64,000 bases of DNA from Hodarchaeum sp048939265 (GTDB taxonomy: Archaea > Asgardarchaeota > Heimdallarchaeia > Hodarchaeales > Hodarchaeaceae), in the NCBI GenBank assembly GCA_048939265.1, contig JBHLPQ010000001.1, forward strand, positions 10,318 to 74,317, in the 5' to 3' direction. This document shows, one piece after another, positions 1 through 10,214 of the stretch. Each line of letters starts with the position of its first letter. Within the stretch, counting starts at the first letter, position 1. The notes beneath the pieces are model-generated. The model made no database searches and was not told the origin of the DNA. It saw nothing but the letters and a program-made list of their open reading frames with translations. A program made the translations under genes and the position numbers.

Positions 1-161
1 AAAAATTGTGACTAACATCGACTTTAAAATCCTAAAAAGAGTATTTAAGCCTCAGACCGCTCATCGTTCATCATTAATAACTTCTGTTCCCTAAGCTGTC
101 ATCATTGGCAGGACTGATATTAAATTAAATCTCAGATTAATATATATTTGTAGCTTACAAA

Positions 162-926
162 CTAAATTCCAAACTCTGAGGGGCGAGTTTTTACCTGTTC
201 TGTTAGATCTTGTAACAATCGTCGTACTTTCTCGGTTTGCGTAGTATTCCCCACTTTGTGGTATTTTTCGTGAGCTTTTGCAAGGAGATCGATTACTTCC
301 TTAACATTTTCTCGGGCACTTATTAATGCTCTTGCTCGTTGATATAGTGCATGGGCCTCATATCGTGTTGGATCTTCTCGTCCTAATTTGAACTCCTCGA
401 CTGCTTTCTCCAAATAATATGCCTTATCAAAATTTGAATCCATCGCTGCTGCTCTTTGTACAAATGAGCGAGCCCGAGCTCGGGCTGCTTCCATTTCTAG
501 ACCCGTTGTTTGATAAAGAGCAGCTGCAGATTCATATAAACGTGCTGATTCGATAAATTCCCCTTCTTTGGCTTTAACTTTAGCAAATTCTCCTTGAGTT
601 TGAGCTTGAATGGTTCTAGCTTGTTTTGCTTCTTCAGAAAACCCCTCTGTTGAGAATTTAACATTCGCTTTTCCAAAACATCGGATTGCATCTAGAAGAT
701 TCATATCAAGCATATTTATGTAACCCTTGGCACAAAATTGATACGCTTCAGCTCTCTGACTGAGTTTCTTCTGATCTCCACCTTTGAATAACTTTGAGGC
801 CTTTTTAAAACTCTCTAAAGCCTCGTCATAGCGCTGAGTTTCATAAAAAACTATTCCTTGATCGAATTCCTCTTGTGCTTTTTTGGTTTTACTTCCTTTG
901 AATAATGGTATACCCGTCAACTCCAT
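162..926 (-). CDS. TPR-like helical repeat protein
   Basis: A 254-residue soluble protein built almost wholly of amphipathic helix pairs. Repeats of the TPR type are visible near residues 20-50 (a Y-x7-A-x4-F-x-K-A pattern), 65-100, 115-145 and 165-230. There is no signal peptide, membrane segment or catalytic motif. Such repeats normally act as protein-binding scaffolds, and the partner cannot be told from sequence. It stands alone and divergent from the surface-protein operon that begins at 1396, with about 470 bases between them. The ATG start lies just after an AT-rich stretch; a strong ribosome-binding site is not obvious. The TPR-like fold is well supported and the role is unknown. Confidence 0.75.
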   Translation of the reverse strand: MELTGIPLFKGSKTKKAQEEFDQGIVFYETQRYDEALESFKKASKLFKGGDQKKLSQRAEAYQFCAKGYINMLDMNLLDAIRCFGKANVKFSTEGFSEEAKQARTIQAQTQGEFAKVKAKEGEFIESARLYESAAALYQTTGLEMEAARARARSFVQRAAAMDSNFDKAYYLEKAVEEFKLGREDPTRYEAHALYQRARALISARENVKEVIDLLAKAHEKYHKVGNTTQTEKVRRLLQDLTEQVKTRPSEFGI

Positions 927-1395
927 GATCCTATATTTTCTAAACCCCTGAGATTTGTTAAATACCTTTTTATTTCCAGCTTTGTAAGATTATCGTTGGT
1001 CAAAAATTTTTTCTAAGATCGAAGGCTAGGAGGAATATGTTTCATTCCAAGGAGAATCTTTGAATCATAATTTTCAATGATAAAATGTCATGATTGATGC
1101 CTATACGTCTCCTAGATAATTCGTTTTGATGACTATTTCTGGAAGGATGCTTCAATTCGAACAACTTTCAGTAATAATTACTATAGAAATAGTGCTTGAA
1201 AAACCTCGATGCTGATAAAAAACAAGATCACTATCTAATTAGTCATATGAAATAAAAAGGGGTTTTCTTTAAAAAAGATAATTTATTCTATTCATTCGAT
1301 ATGGATAGATAAATAAAGAAAGGTAAATATTCAAGAAGTTAAGAAATACTTTCTCGCATCGCTCTCCAACTTTTAAAATAAACAGGAACTACTCC
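927..1395. other. Intergenic region upstream of the surface-protein operon
   Basis: AT-rich divergent spacer of about 470 bases. I found no convincing ORF, RNA gene or long repeat. It must hold the promoters for the TPR gene and the large operon. A TTTTAAAA run around 1371-1378 is a possible TATA-like element, but its distance to the ATG at 1396 is short, so I do not call it. Confidence 0.4.
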
Positions 1396-4300
1396 ATGAA
1401 AATTATAACAGAGGATCCTCTTTTTGGTGGAATAAAAGTGAAAAGAATACAAAACAATAAAATCTTCTTCCTCTTCATAGTATTATTATTTACCTATTCA
1501 GCTCAGGGATTCATTCAGTTTTTTCAAACTGAGTCTATAGATTCCCACTCTTCTTCATTAGGTAATAGACAAGTCCCACCCCTTCAGGAAAATGGTCTTT
1601 CATCCTCCTCTTCTCCACGTACTGGGATCATTCCACCTTCAGGCTCTCGTCACTCTCCTCGGGCTGGTGTAAACGAAATAGTTGATGGAGGGTTTGTTTA
1701 TTTTCCTGGTGACACGATTCACATCAGAAATCGGTTTAATATTCCTAACTATGATTTTGCAATATTATCTCAAAGGATTGATATTTATCTATTCAATAGT
1801 AGTGATACTCCCGAAAATGTCTCAACCCACTTCGTCAAGTCAGATTATACTAATGGTTCGAGACCCGCCGAAGAACCCTCAATTTCGGATGATCCTCAAC
1901 TTGGCTGGCTTGATACCACATTTCAAATTCCCACTTGGACAGAATTAAATGCTATGGGTATCGATGCTGATGATAATGTAACAATTTACCAATTCTATCC
2001 CTCATACAATGTAACTTCTGAAATCTCTGGATGCCCACCTTTTAATCGAACTGATTCTTTTATCATTAGTGGCTATGCCATGTTTTCTGTTGATGCTCCT
2101 GGTTTGGTGAATCCTATTAGTGGGGACAATAGCTTTCGGCAGGGAGAAAATGCCACCGCTTCATTAACCGCAATTTCAGGGGTAGATCCTGTACCAGACG
2201 TAGCAGTTGACTGTTCCCTCTATTTCAGTAATGATATAGAAATTCTAAATGGAACCAATGGGTTCAACTATTATCTTCAAGATTCGTTGGGAAATCCATC
2301 AACTACAACAGATTCGAATGGTAAGATCTACTTATTCGTGAATACAACCTATCCTACCACGTCTGAGAATGATTATTATTGTAATGTTACAGCCAATTTC
2401 GATGGAACTGGTTTTTACACTAGTAATTACGTTCCTGGCAATCCAAGCACTAATACAGAGACAGCCTCGGTTGATTTCACGATTGATAATCAGGAAGACA
2501 TCGTATCTATTGATTTTATATCTGCCATTGGCGATACATCTGGTTGGCCAAAAGGGGAGAATGATTCCTGGCCCCTGAATCCCCCACTTGAAAACATCAC
2601 GATTGTGACATTTAGAGTTCAAGCTACTACCTCGTATAATGGGACCTCAACTCCCTATATCCTTGAGGGCATTCCTGTTAACGTAACTTTAGATTTCGGG
2701 GGTGGTTGGCCAGCAGGGGTAACCCTCAGTGCTGTCCCAGGATTTTCGTATAATGGTAGCTGGGCTTTCACTAATAGTGCTGGACTTGTCCAATTTAATA
2801 TCACTGCGATATATCCTACTTATTATGGTCAAAAAACCCCAACTATTATTGCGAGGGCAAATTTGCAGAATAATTCAGCTTTATCCTACCCCTATTCTTC
2901 TGTTTTATTGCCCCATCGTTTTCTGACTTCTGCGACTGGTGTTAATGCTACCACTTCCAAAGTGATCAGTATTGACCATGATTTTTGGATTGGAGAGATT
3001 TCCTCTTCGCTAAACGACACTAGTATCCGACCAGGAGAAGGAGCGAGACTAGCGACGCAAATCTATGCTTATGGGGATTATTACGATGACCAATACCATC
3101 AGTCAATCTCTCCAATTGGCACCCTTCCTGTGAAAATTGAATTAATCCAACAGATTCCTGGCGTTAGTATTATTAATACGAATCCTGTTGCTCCGAATCC
3201 GGGCTACCACTATACGGATATAAATGGCTGGATATATGTGGATATTAGCACAACCTTTGGGGTCACTCCTGAATACTATCTCAACCTGGGAATTAAAATA
3301 ACGGTCGATTTTGAAAATGATTCAAATCCCCGCTTGATTGGTCCGTATCATGCTGGTTATGATACTTTTGCAGAATTCGACAAAACATGGAATACAATCC
3401 AGAGAAATCTTGACATTGATGCTAATTATATACTTTGTAACATCTACACAAGAGATCTTATTGAGAACGGAATATCCTACCCTTCTTCTAGCACAGAAGC
3501 AAAAATCCTCCGTCCAGGTGACGTCTTGGATGTTTATTTTGAGGTCGAAGAGGTCATAGAGGCTATTTCTTTAGGGAGTATTCCTGTAAACGTCTCACTG
3601 AGTGTCTCTGATCCAGAGGTCTCAATAGGATTCATTTATTCTGATGGTGAAGCAAGACCGAACTACCATAAAACAAGAAGTGATGGATATATAGCGATTC
3701 GTGTCACCACTACCAGTAGTCTAAAACCTCAAGTAATTCAACTCAAAGCAATAGCCGATTTTGCCAATGACTCTTTGCCCTGGCATGTAGGCCCGAAAAA
3801 TTACACTCAATTCATTGGGAATAGCTCATATTCTGAGATCATTTTTGACATTACTATTAATCCTCAATATTTTACGGGCAGTATTTATAGGCCTAATCCA
3901 TCTATAAATCCGAATGCCTCGTTAGTCGTTCAAGGCGAAACCTTTGAAATCAGATTTGATTTAAGGCTCACTTTTCACAATACTGGAGAAATTCTTCCCC
4001 TGGCCAATGCTCTCATTGACGGAATCTCCATTACTCTCCTAGTAAACGGTACAACGAACTACGGCCTTTATAAGATGCGAGTGCTAAATGAGACTCTTTT
4101 AGAAGCCTCCAGTCAAAACACTGTTGATAGCACAGTAATTTTTTATGTCCAAACAAATGTTTCAGGGTCCACTGTAGAAGATACATACAATATCTCTGCT
4201 AGCGCTAATTTTGGAGCTGCTAAGGGATGGATTTATAATATTACTCATCCGTCGGTACCTACAGGGGAATTGTCAGGAGACTGGGTCAATGGTTCCTCCG

Positions 4301-6597
4301 CAGCTGATTTTGCTCACATTAAAAACATTAATATTATCGTTCGGAATATTGACAAAATCACTACTAGAATGGGGGAAATTACTGATGGATCTCATACTGA
4401 TGCGGGATTCAATGCTCTTTCAGACCACTATGAGGTCTATAGAGGGACAAGCTCGATAAATGTGACTGGTGATTATTTAGACTCTGAAACTAAGGGAGGT
4501 ATTTATCCAGCCACTATTGTCATCTCGTTCAATTACACAGGGGGTACTTATGATCATCCAACTACAACCTCTACTGATGCAAATGGCGAATTTTTTGTGA
4601 TTGTTACCATACCTAACTGGTTCCCATTAGAAAACATTACCATATATTGTTGGGATCAAGGAAACCCAATTCCAAGAGAAGGACGAACAGGTGTATCTAA
4701 CGTTAGGGTAGTTTCCACTATTGATTTAACTTATAATCTGAGCGGTTTCACGGGTAACTCTGTTTTTATAGGGGAAAGCGTGACCGTTTCTGGAACAATA
4801 ACGGATGACCAAGGGAATGATATATCTGCATATTTGGTTAACAGTTTACGTGTAAGTGGGTGGAATGGAACTCATGAATTTGCGCCTATAGTAGGAAGTG
4901 CTACAGGTACAAACTATAATCTAGTTTATCTAACACCATATGACTTTACTGGGGATAGTCTGATTATAAGGTTAAACATCACTGACAATCCACAGCTCCT
5001 TCATTATCGATTGAATTCTGCAGAACAACTCATCAATATCTACCATGATTTCGAAATCATCTCCCTACAAATCTATTTTCCCTCTAATGATACTCTTGTC
5101 GACATTAGCAATAATAGCATATATTTAATTACTGGAATCATGAATCGAGACATTGAATTAAGGGGAACACTTCAAGATTCTACTGGACGTACACTTTGGG
5201 GGAAATGGATACATGATTTCTGGAATGAATCAAGTATGTTACCTCAGCTCGTAAATATCGATGGAAATTATTCCCTAACTCGTGCATTTCCAGGATGGGA
5301 AAATATCACATCCTTCAGCTGGAGCATTTATCATGAGTTAGACAATGGTTCCCTGCTGGAAAAGCGTTATTCCATTACTCTGCAATGGGAGGTTTACGAT
5401 GAGACTCCTCCCTCAATAGTCATAATTGATCCAGTAACCATTGGGAGCCTAGCAATTCTCTCAGAAAATGCTACTACAATACTCAATGCTACTGTTTTTG
5501 ACCCTGATTCAGGATCAGGGGTTGTTTCAGTTGGTCTTGGTAGTGTAATTCTTTGGATTGATGGAACAAGCTATCCAACAACTCAAAACGGACAGAACTA
5601 CTTTTATAACTGGGATACTGCAAGTCCAGAGGATAAAACCTATAACATCACAGTCGAAGCTTTTGATTTAGGAAATAATCAGTATTCAACCGAGATCACA
5701 GTTGTTTTTGATATTATTGACCCCACAGCAACCATACAATACGATAGTAATAATAGTTATCTTATGGTTGACTCATCAGGGGTTGTAAGTATTTCAGGTT
5801 CCTTAGCTGACTCGGCTTCAGCATCAGGGGAAAATAGTGGTGTGGATAACTCCTCAATTAGCCTCATTATCCGAAATGATGCTTCAATAGTCCACACTCT
5901 CTCTAGTGGAGATCTTAATATTGATCAAGATACCTATTCGTATAATTGGCAAATATATGATCCTATTACTCTGATTCGGGATCCCCGTTACACCTCAGAA
6001 GTTGCCTGGACATTAATCTTAACTGTTAATGATAGTATTGGAAATTCGTTACAGATTGTAGAATCGGTGAACCTTGACAATGTTGACCCTGATTTGATAA
6101 TTTCTCAAGAGCCCGATTTAACAGTCGATGAAGATGTTGAAATTGCAGTAATTTTCACGGACGCAGTAGATCCCACTGATTTAGGAAGTGGCGTTAACAC
6201 TGATACCTTAGAATTCGAGCTGGTATCTGAGGATACACAGGATGTTCTTTCCTCTTACACTGCCTCTGACACTCAAGTAACCTTGAGCTCCACAAGTGCA
6301 TCCTTGAAACTAGATATTTCATCCGAGCCAGATGGTGATTACTTCATTAGGACAAGGATAGCGGATAATACCGCGAATATACAAGAAGTATCTTCCAGAG
6401 TCTTTACCATTTTTCATGCACCAGAGACATCTGCACCCCCTCAAACCTCAGAACCCTCAGGTCCGAATGGTACTCAACCCCAAGTGGTTTTCAGAGTTAA
6501 TCTATTTCAGTTAATTCTATTTCCCACTTTGGCGATGGGGGGCGGTGTAGGTGTAGCAGCTTTGTATGAGAGAGTCAAAAAAATGCGAAATTTATGA
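1396..6597 (+). CDS. Giant Ig-like cell-surface protein with C-terminal membrane anchor
   Basis: A 1733-residue protein with an N-terminal hydrophobic signal/anchor (about residues 22-40, after basic KVKR), a very long extracellular part, and one C-terminal hydrophobic helix (about 1700-1722) followed by a short basic tail. The ectodomain is beta-rich and contains repeated 90-130-residue units with ends such as DxNGxxxF/Y and many N-x-S/T sequons, typical of archaeal N-glycosylated S-layer-like or adhesin proteins. A Pro/Ser/Thr-rich linker precedes the anchor. Late repeats (about 1330-1650) resemble cadherin/Big-type Ig-like modules with D-x-D-x-G calcium-type loops. It heads a cluster with DUF4129, DUF4350, MoxR and VWA proteins, so it may be the substrate or structural partner of that machinery (inference). 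No enzyme domain was recognised. Confidence 0.8.
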   Translation: MKIITEDPLFGGIKVKRIQNNKIFFLFIVLLFTYSAQGFIQFFQTESIDSHSSSLGNRQVPPLQENGLSSSSSPRTGIIPPSGSRHSPRAGVNEIVDGGFVYFPGDTIHIRNRFNIPNYDFAILSQRIDIYLFNSSDTPENVSTHFVKSDYTNGSRPAEEPSISDDPQLGWLDTTFQIPTWTELNAMGIDADDNVTIYQFYPSYNVTSEISGCPPFNRTDSFIISGYAMFSVDAPGLVNPISGDNSFRQGENATASLTAISGVDPVPDVAVDCSLYFSNDIEILNGTNGFNYYLQDSLGNPSTTTDSNGKIYLFVNTTYPTTSENDYYCNVTANFDGTGFYTSNYVPGNPSTNTETASVDFTIDNQEDIVSIDFISAIGDTSGWPKGENDSWPLNPPLENITIVTFRVQATTSYNGTSTPYILEGIPVNVTLDFGGGWPAGVTLSAVPGFSYNGSWAFTNSAGLVQFNITAIYPTYYGQKTPTIIARANLQNNSALSYPYSSVLLPHRFLTSATGVNATTSKVISIDHDFWIGEISSSLNDTSIRPGEGARLATQIYAYGDYYDDQYHQSISPIGTLPVKIELIQQIPGVSIINTNPVAPNPGYHYTDINGWIYVDISTTFGVTPEYYLNLGIKITVDFENDSNPRLIGPYHAGYDTFAEFDKTWNTIQRNLDIDANYILCNIYTRDLIENGISYPSSSTEAKILRPGDVLDVYFEVEEVIEAISLGSIPVNVSLSVSDPEVSIGFIYSDGEARPNYHKTRSDGYIAIRVTTTSSLKPQVIQLKAIADFANDSLPWHVGPKNYTQFIGNSSYSEIIFDITINPQYFTGSIYRPNPSINPNASLVVQGETFEIRFDLRLTFHNTGEILPLANALIDGISITLLVNGTTNYGLYKMRVLNETLLEASSQNTVDSTVIFYVQTNVSGSTVEDTYNISASANFGAAKGWIYNITHPSVPTGELSGDWVNGSSAADFAHIKNINIIVRNIDKITTRMGEITDGSHTDAGFNALSDHYEVYRGTSSINVTGDYLDSETKGGIYPATIVISFNYTGGTYDHPTTTSTDANGEFFVIVTIPNWFPLENITIYCWDQGNPIPREGRTGVSNVRVVSTIDLTYNLSGFTGNSVFIGESVTVSGTITDDQGNDISAYLVNSLRVSGWNGTHEFAPIVGSATGTNYNLVYLTPYDFTGDSLIIRLNITDNPQLLHYRLNSAEQLINIYHDFEIISLQIYFPSNDTLVDISNNSIYLITGIMNRDIELRGTLQDSTGRTLWGKWIHDFWNESSMLPQLVNIDGNYSLTRAFPGWENITSFSWSIYHELDNGSLLEKRYSITLQWEVYDETPPSIVIIDPVTIGSLAILSENATTILNATVFDPDSGSGVVSVGLGSVILWIDGTSYPTTQNGQNYFYNWDTASPEDKTYNITVEAFDLGNNQYSTEITVVFDIIDPTATIQYDSNNSYLMVDSSGVVSISGSLADSASASGENSGVDNSSISLIIRNDASIVHTLSSGDLNIDQDTYSYNWQIYDPITLIRDPRYTSEVAWTLILTVNDSIGNSLQIVESVNLDNVDPDLIISQEPDLTVDEDVEIAVIFTDAVDPTDLGSGVNTDTLEFELVSEDTQDVLSSYTASDTQVTLSSTSASLKLDISSEPDGDYFIRTRIADNTANIQEVSSRVFTIFHAPETSAPPQTSEPSGPNGTQPQVVFRVNLFQLILFPTLAMGGGVGVAALYERVKKMRNL

Positions 6598-6747
6598 AAA
6601 TCAGGTCACCAAAAATATACGTCAATACTGACATATTTATATGAATAAGTAATATAAATCAGAAAAGAAATTAAAAGTAATATTGGTATTAAATCGTCTA
6701 CTCATCTAGATTAGTTAATAGAAGGACAAGAAAGACCAAAAAACATT

Positions 6748-7275
6748 ATGAGAATTGTGATAGGAATGAAAGAACTAAATTATTTTGCCCAAGTATTAAA
6801 TCTATTTGATCTACTTCTACCTATTATTGTTGTTGGTGGTTTAATTATTGGAATTGTGTTGTTCTATTTTCGACGACAAATTATGGAGACCATCGGAGGA
6901 GGAGGAGTAAAGAAAACTATTCTGGAACAAGAAATTGAACAACGCCTTGTTCAAATTCGACAATTGGCACGACAACAAATGTTTAGAGAAGCATCGATCC
7001 TCATGTGGCAAACGATGACTCTTGCATCTGAAGGTTTTCTTGGTATTGGTCGTACACCGAATGAATCCGCACGTCAACTCGGTGTTAGACTGATGAATCG
7101 TGGGGATTTAGATCCGAGCGCTATTAATGCTATTGTGATGGTTTTTGAAAAAGCCCGATACAGTCAAGCTCCTCTTACAACTCAGGAATTCAAAGATGGA
7201 TTGTCGGGACTTCATCAATTCCTTCAAACAGCCACATCTGTTGGTGAGATAGCTGAAGTAGCTGAAGAGTATTGA
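6748..7275 (+). CDS. DUF4129-like membrane protein
   Basis: 175 residues: one membrane helix (about 19-41) ending in FYFRRQ, then a cytoplasmic helical domain rich in Gln and Arg. The C-terminal part (about 85-150), with a TPNESARQLG segment and a later FEKARYSQ segment, matches the usual DUF4129 pattern, in which a small helical domain follows a transmembrane helix. DUF4129 proteins are typical companions of MoxR ATPases, DUF58 proteins and transglutaminase-like proteins in bacteria and archaea; their biochemical role is not established. It lies 150 bases after the surface protein and 52 before the DUF4350 gene. An internal ATG at 6766 is an alternative start. Confidence 0.7.
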   Translation: MRIVIGMKELNYFAQVLNLFDLLLPIIVVGGLIIGIVLFYFRRQIMETIGGGGVKKTILEQEIEQRLVQIRQLARQQMFREASILMWQTMTLASEGFLGIGRTPNESARQLGVRLMNRGDLDPSAINAIVMVFEKARYSQAPLTTQEFKDGLSGLHQFLQTATSVGEIAEVAEEY

Positions 7276-7327
7276 TCATTTACATATAACTGATGAGATT
7301 AATATAGTAAAGACTAAGTGAGACTTT

Positions 7328-9076
7328 ATGGTAGATCGAACAACCTCTGCACTGATCATCCTAGCCATTTTCATTAGTTATCCTTTTGCAGCAGCATTCT
7401 TACTGGGTATAGTAGCTGTAGATAGAAACACAACTAATTTTTCCATTTATAATGAAGGTTGGAATGGAGCTAGTGCATTCAAGAAAATGTTCGAAGAATA
7501 TGGCGACGAAGGGGAAGGGGGTCAAATCTCTACTATTGTTGGCAGTAATAATGTTCTAAATCGTTTAAATGCTTCTGAATCCAACAGTTCTCTCATCATA
7601 TTAGGCCCAGCAGTCCATTATGATTTTTCCGAAGCATTAGCTATTGTTTTTTACGCTATTAAGGGAGGACGAGTTTTAATCGCAGATGACTTTGGCACAG
7701 CTAATGATATCCTTGGAGTTCTTTCTATCTTTCTAGGAATGATGGCACAGATAGATTTAGGTGGTTTGGGGTACAGTGATGCGACAGGAGGGACAAATAT
7801 CTTTGGATTTGAAACAACTACAGACAATACTACAACTACAACCACCACTGAGTCATGTGATCTCGGTGCAAATTTCCCAATTGCTGGAGTTGCCATTAAT
7901 GGGAGCCTACTAGTTGACCAAGGTAGCTACAAACCTCCTACCCCTCTCACGCCGATATTTCATTCTCCTGTTTCAGTTACTCAAGGTACCAGCTATCGAA
8001 TGCCAGCCCCTTGGGTCACTGAATTTACAGAGGGGCTCAGTGGTAATGGTGTTGTGGGAAATTTTGCTTCAATCATAACAATGAAGGTTCGTTATCCAGT
8101 TAACGCGACAGAGGACCCCATTACAGGAGAATGCCAAGTCTCTTATGAAACTAAATGGGTGCCAATGGGAGAGTTTCCAGCTTCTCTATCCAACGCGTTT
8201 TCTGATGTAAAAAGCCAAGTCTCTAATTTAAATATCCCTGATTTTTCCTTCAGTTTTCAAATCGCTGTCCTCTATAGCAGTAGTGAGGCATGGTTAGAAT
8301 CTGATATTGAATTAGCAAAGCAAGATGTTAATAAAATAGGCCCAAATGTGACTGAATGGGGAAACCCAACCATTGGATTTCCAGTTTTTGTTTATTTTCC
8401 TTTTCCTCTAGGAGGAGACTTAACCATCTGTTCAGATCCCTCCATTTTCATCAATGAGTATATTGATGATGAAAGAGAAGAGTATGATTCAACTTACGAT
8501 AATAGAGCTTTTGCTCAAAATGTAGTCGATAAAATGATGACAAGTCGGCCAGGTCAAACAATCATATTTGATGAAGGACACCTTGCAAATCACCCTTTAT
8601 CACCAACCCTCCCACTTAGTTTATATCTGAAATTTCTCGATATGATTTCAATGTTTCCCCTCTTTGCGTGGGCTTTACCAATTGGAGCAATTATATTATC
8701 AAGACGATTTATGCCGAAAAGAACACAAGCTAAACCTCTTCTGTTAACCCGTGTTGAACGATATTATGGGCGTAGCTTTTTCGCAGTTAAAATGCGTTGG
8801 TTCCTTGAATATCAACAATATTCGCGCGGTTTAGAACTGATATATCGCCGTTTAAGGCGTAATTTAATTCGCCGCTACAATCCAGAGGTTGACCTTACCC
8901 CTGAAGTGGCCGCTACTTACTTAGCAAACGAATTTCCCGATCGTTTCACTCATAGAGGCATTACTGATGGGTTAATTGCAATCGAACGGATTATTGATAG
9001 TCGAGCTGCGATTTCTGAACAAGAATTTTTAGATCACTATCTATTCCTAAAAAACATTGGAGTAGAGATAACTTAA
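7328..9076 (+). CDS. DUF4350-type membrane protein
   Basis: 582 residues. An N-terminal membrane helix (about 7-28) is followed by an extracytoplasmic Rossmann-like domain beginning with NEGWNGASAFKKMFEEYG, as in DUF4350/GldG-like proteins that lie beside MoxR ATPases. Sequence near 95-115 (IKGGRVLIADDFG) and FDEGH near 418 fit this family. A Thr-rich low-complexity loop lies near 160-175. A second membrane helix (about 438-458) leads to a basic cytoplasmic tail of about 125 residues rich in Arg and Tyr. Such proteins are thought to form the membrane part of MoxR-VWA systems. The order DUF4129, DUF4350, MoxR, DUF58 on one strand supports one transcription unit. Confidence 0.72.
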   Translation: MVDRTTSALIILAIFISYPFAAAFLLGIVAVDRNTTNFSIYNEGWNGASAFKKMFEEYGDEGEGGQISTIVGSNNVLNRLNASESNSSLIILGPAVHYDFSEALAIVFYAIKGGRVLIADDFGTANDILGVLSIFLGMMAQIDLGGLGYSDATGGTNIFGFETTTDNTTTTTTTESCDLGANFPIAGVAINGSLLVDQGSYKPPTPLTPIFHSPVSVTQGTSYRMPAPWVTEFTEGLSGNGVVGNFASIITMKVRYPVNATEDPITGECQVSYETKWVPMGEFPASLSNAFSDVKSQVSNLNIPDFSFSFQIAVLYSSSEAWLESDIELAKQDVNKIGPNVTEWGNPTIGFPVFVYFPFPLGGDLTICSDPSIFINEYIDDEREEYDSTYDNRAFAQNVVDKMMTSRPGQTIIFDEGHLANHPLSPTLPLSLYLKFLDMISMFPLFAWALPIGAIILSRRFMPKRTQAKPLLLTRVERYYGRSFFAVKMRWFLEYQQYSRGLELIYRRLRRNLIRRYNPEVDLTPEVAATYLANEFPDRFTHRGITDGLIAIERIIDSRAAISEQEFLDHYLFLKNIGVEIT

Positions 9077-9127
9077 TCTTAATTAAACCGTACTGATGAT
9101 CTTTAAGATAAATTAGAAGTGAAAGAA

Positions 9128-10186
9128 ATGAGCAAAACCGATTTGAAAGGGAAAGATTTCACTAGTGATGAATTAACTTATGAAATGCTGGATGTTCACG
9201 ATATAGCTCGTGCATATCAACAAATAATGGGAGAAATCCGAAAAGTATACATCGGAAGGACTGAAATCTTCGAAATGCTTTGGATTGCTATGTTAACGGG
9301 TAAGCATGTCTACCTCGAAGGCGTTCCAGGTATAGGGAAGACTTACATGGCAGAAACCTTTTCTAAAGTCCTTGGAACTGAATATAAACGAATTCAATTC
9401 ACGCCAGATATGCTTCCTTCAGATATCGTTGGAACAAATATTTTTAATCCTAAAACAGGAACCTTCCGACTAAAGAAGGGCCCCATTTTTGGTAATGTTA
9501 TTCTCGCAGATGAAATTAACCGAGCTCCTCCGAAAACACAATCTGCAATGCTTGAAGCTATGGCTGAACGACAAGTTTCAATCGAAGGGGAAACGCACAA
9601 GCTCGAACAACCATTTGTTGTTATGGCGACAGCAAACCCTGTTGAACAAGAAGGAACATATCCCCTCCCTGAAGCTCAATTAGACCGTTTTATGATTAAA
9701 GTTATCGTTCACCATTCTTCTCCTGACGATGAATTACGAATTATTAAATTTAAAAACGAACCCGTCCCCGCGACACTCAACCAAGTTGTTTCTCCTCAAA
9801 CAATTGTAGCTATGATGGATGTGGTAAAAAGAGTCTATGTTTGTCCTGAAATCCTAGAAATGATACGTGATATCACTGTTTCAACTCGAACTGACCCACG
9901 GTTAGTCTTGGGATGTTCTCCTCGTGGGAGTGAAAGTCTTTTGTTGTCAGGAAAAGCTAGAGCTGCTATACATGGTCGTGAATATGTCATTCCAGATGAT
10001 ATTCTTTTAATGATACCTCATATAGTACATCATCGCCTTATACTCAAACCTGAAGCTGAATTAGAAGGAATCACGCAGATTCGTATTGCTGAAGATGTTC
10101 GAGATGGATTGGTGCTACCAGTAGACCCAATAGAAGAAGAAGCAGTCTATGAAGAGTATTATGAAGAAGAAGTATACGAAGAATAG
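9128..10186 (+). CDS. MoxR-family AAA+ ATPase
   Basis: An AAA+ ATPase of the MoxR/RavA class that couples ATP hydrolysis to remodelling of partner proteins, usually with VWA-domain proteins. Walker A is GVPGIGKT (about residues 66-73), Walker B is ILADEINRAPP, followed by a region with AMAERQVS, the sensor motif ATANPVEQEG, and LPEAQLDRF with its arginine finger. All catalytic motifs are intact. The C-terminal lid domain ends in a Glu/Tyr-rich acidic tail. A GTG codon at 9119 is a possible earlier start; the ATG at 9128 has an AGAAGTGA-like ribosome-binding site before it and is preferred. It is followed after 28 bases by the DUF58/VWA gene, the standard partner. Confidence 0.93.
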   Translation: MSKTDLKGKDFTSDELTYEMLDVHDIARAYQQIMGEIRKVYIGRTEIFEMLWIAMLTGKHVYLEGVPGIGKTYMAETFSKVLGTEYKRIQFTPDMLPSDIVGTNIFNPKTGTFRLKKGPIFGNVILADEINRAPPKTQSAMLEAMAERQVSIEGETHKLEQPFVVMATANPVEQEGTYPLPEAQLDRFMIKVIVHHSSPDDELRIIKFKNEPVPATLNQVVSPQTIVAMMDVVKRVYVCPEILEMIRDITVSTRTDPRLVLGCSPRGSESLLLSGKARAAIHGREYVIPDDILLMIPHIVHHRLILKPEAELEGITQIRIAEDVRDGLVLPVDPIEEEAVYEEYYEEEVYEE

Positions 10187-10214
10187 GAAGAGTTTTTACT
10201 AGGTGTAAATGTGA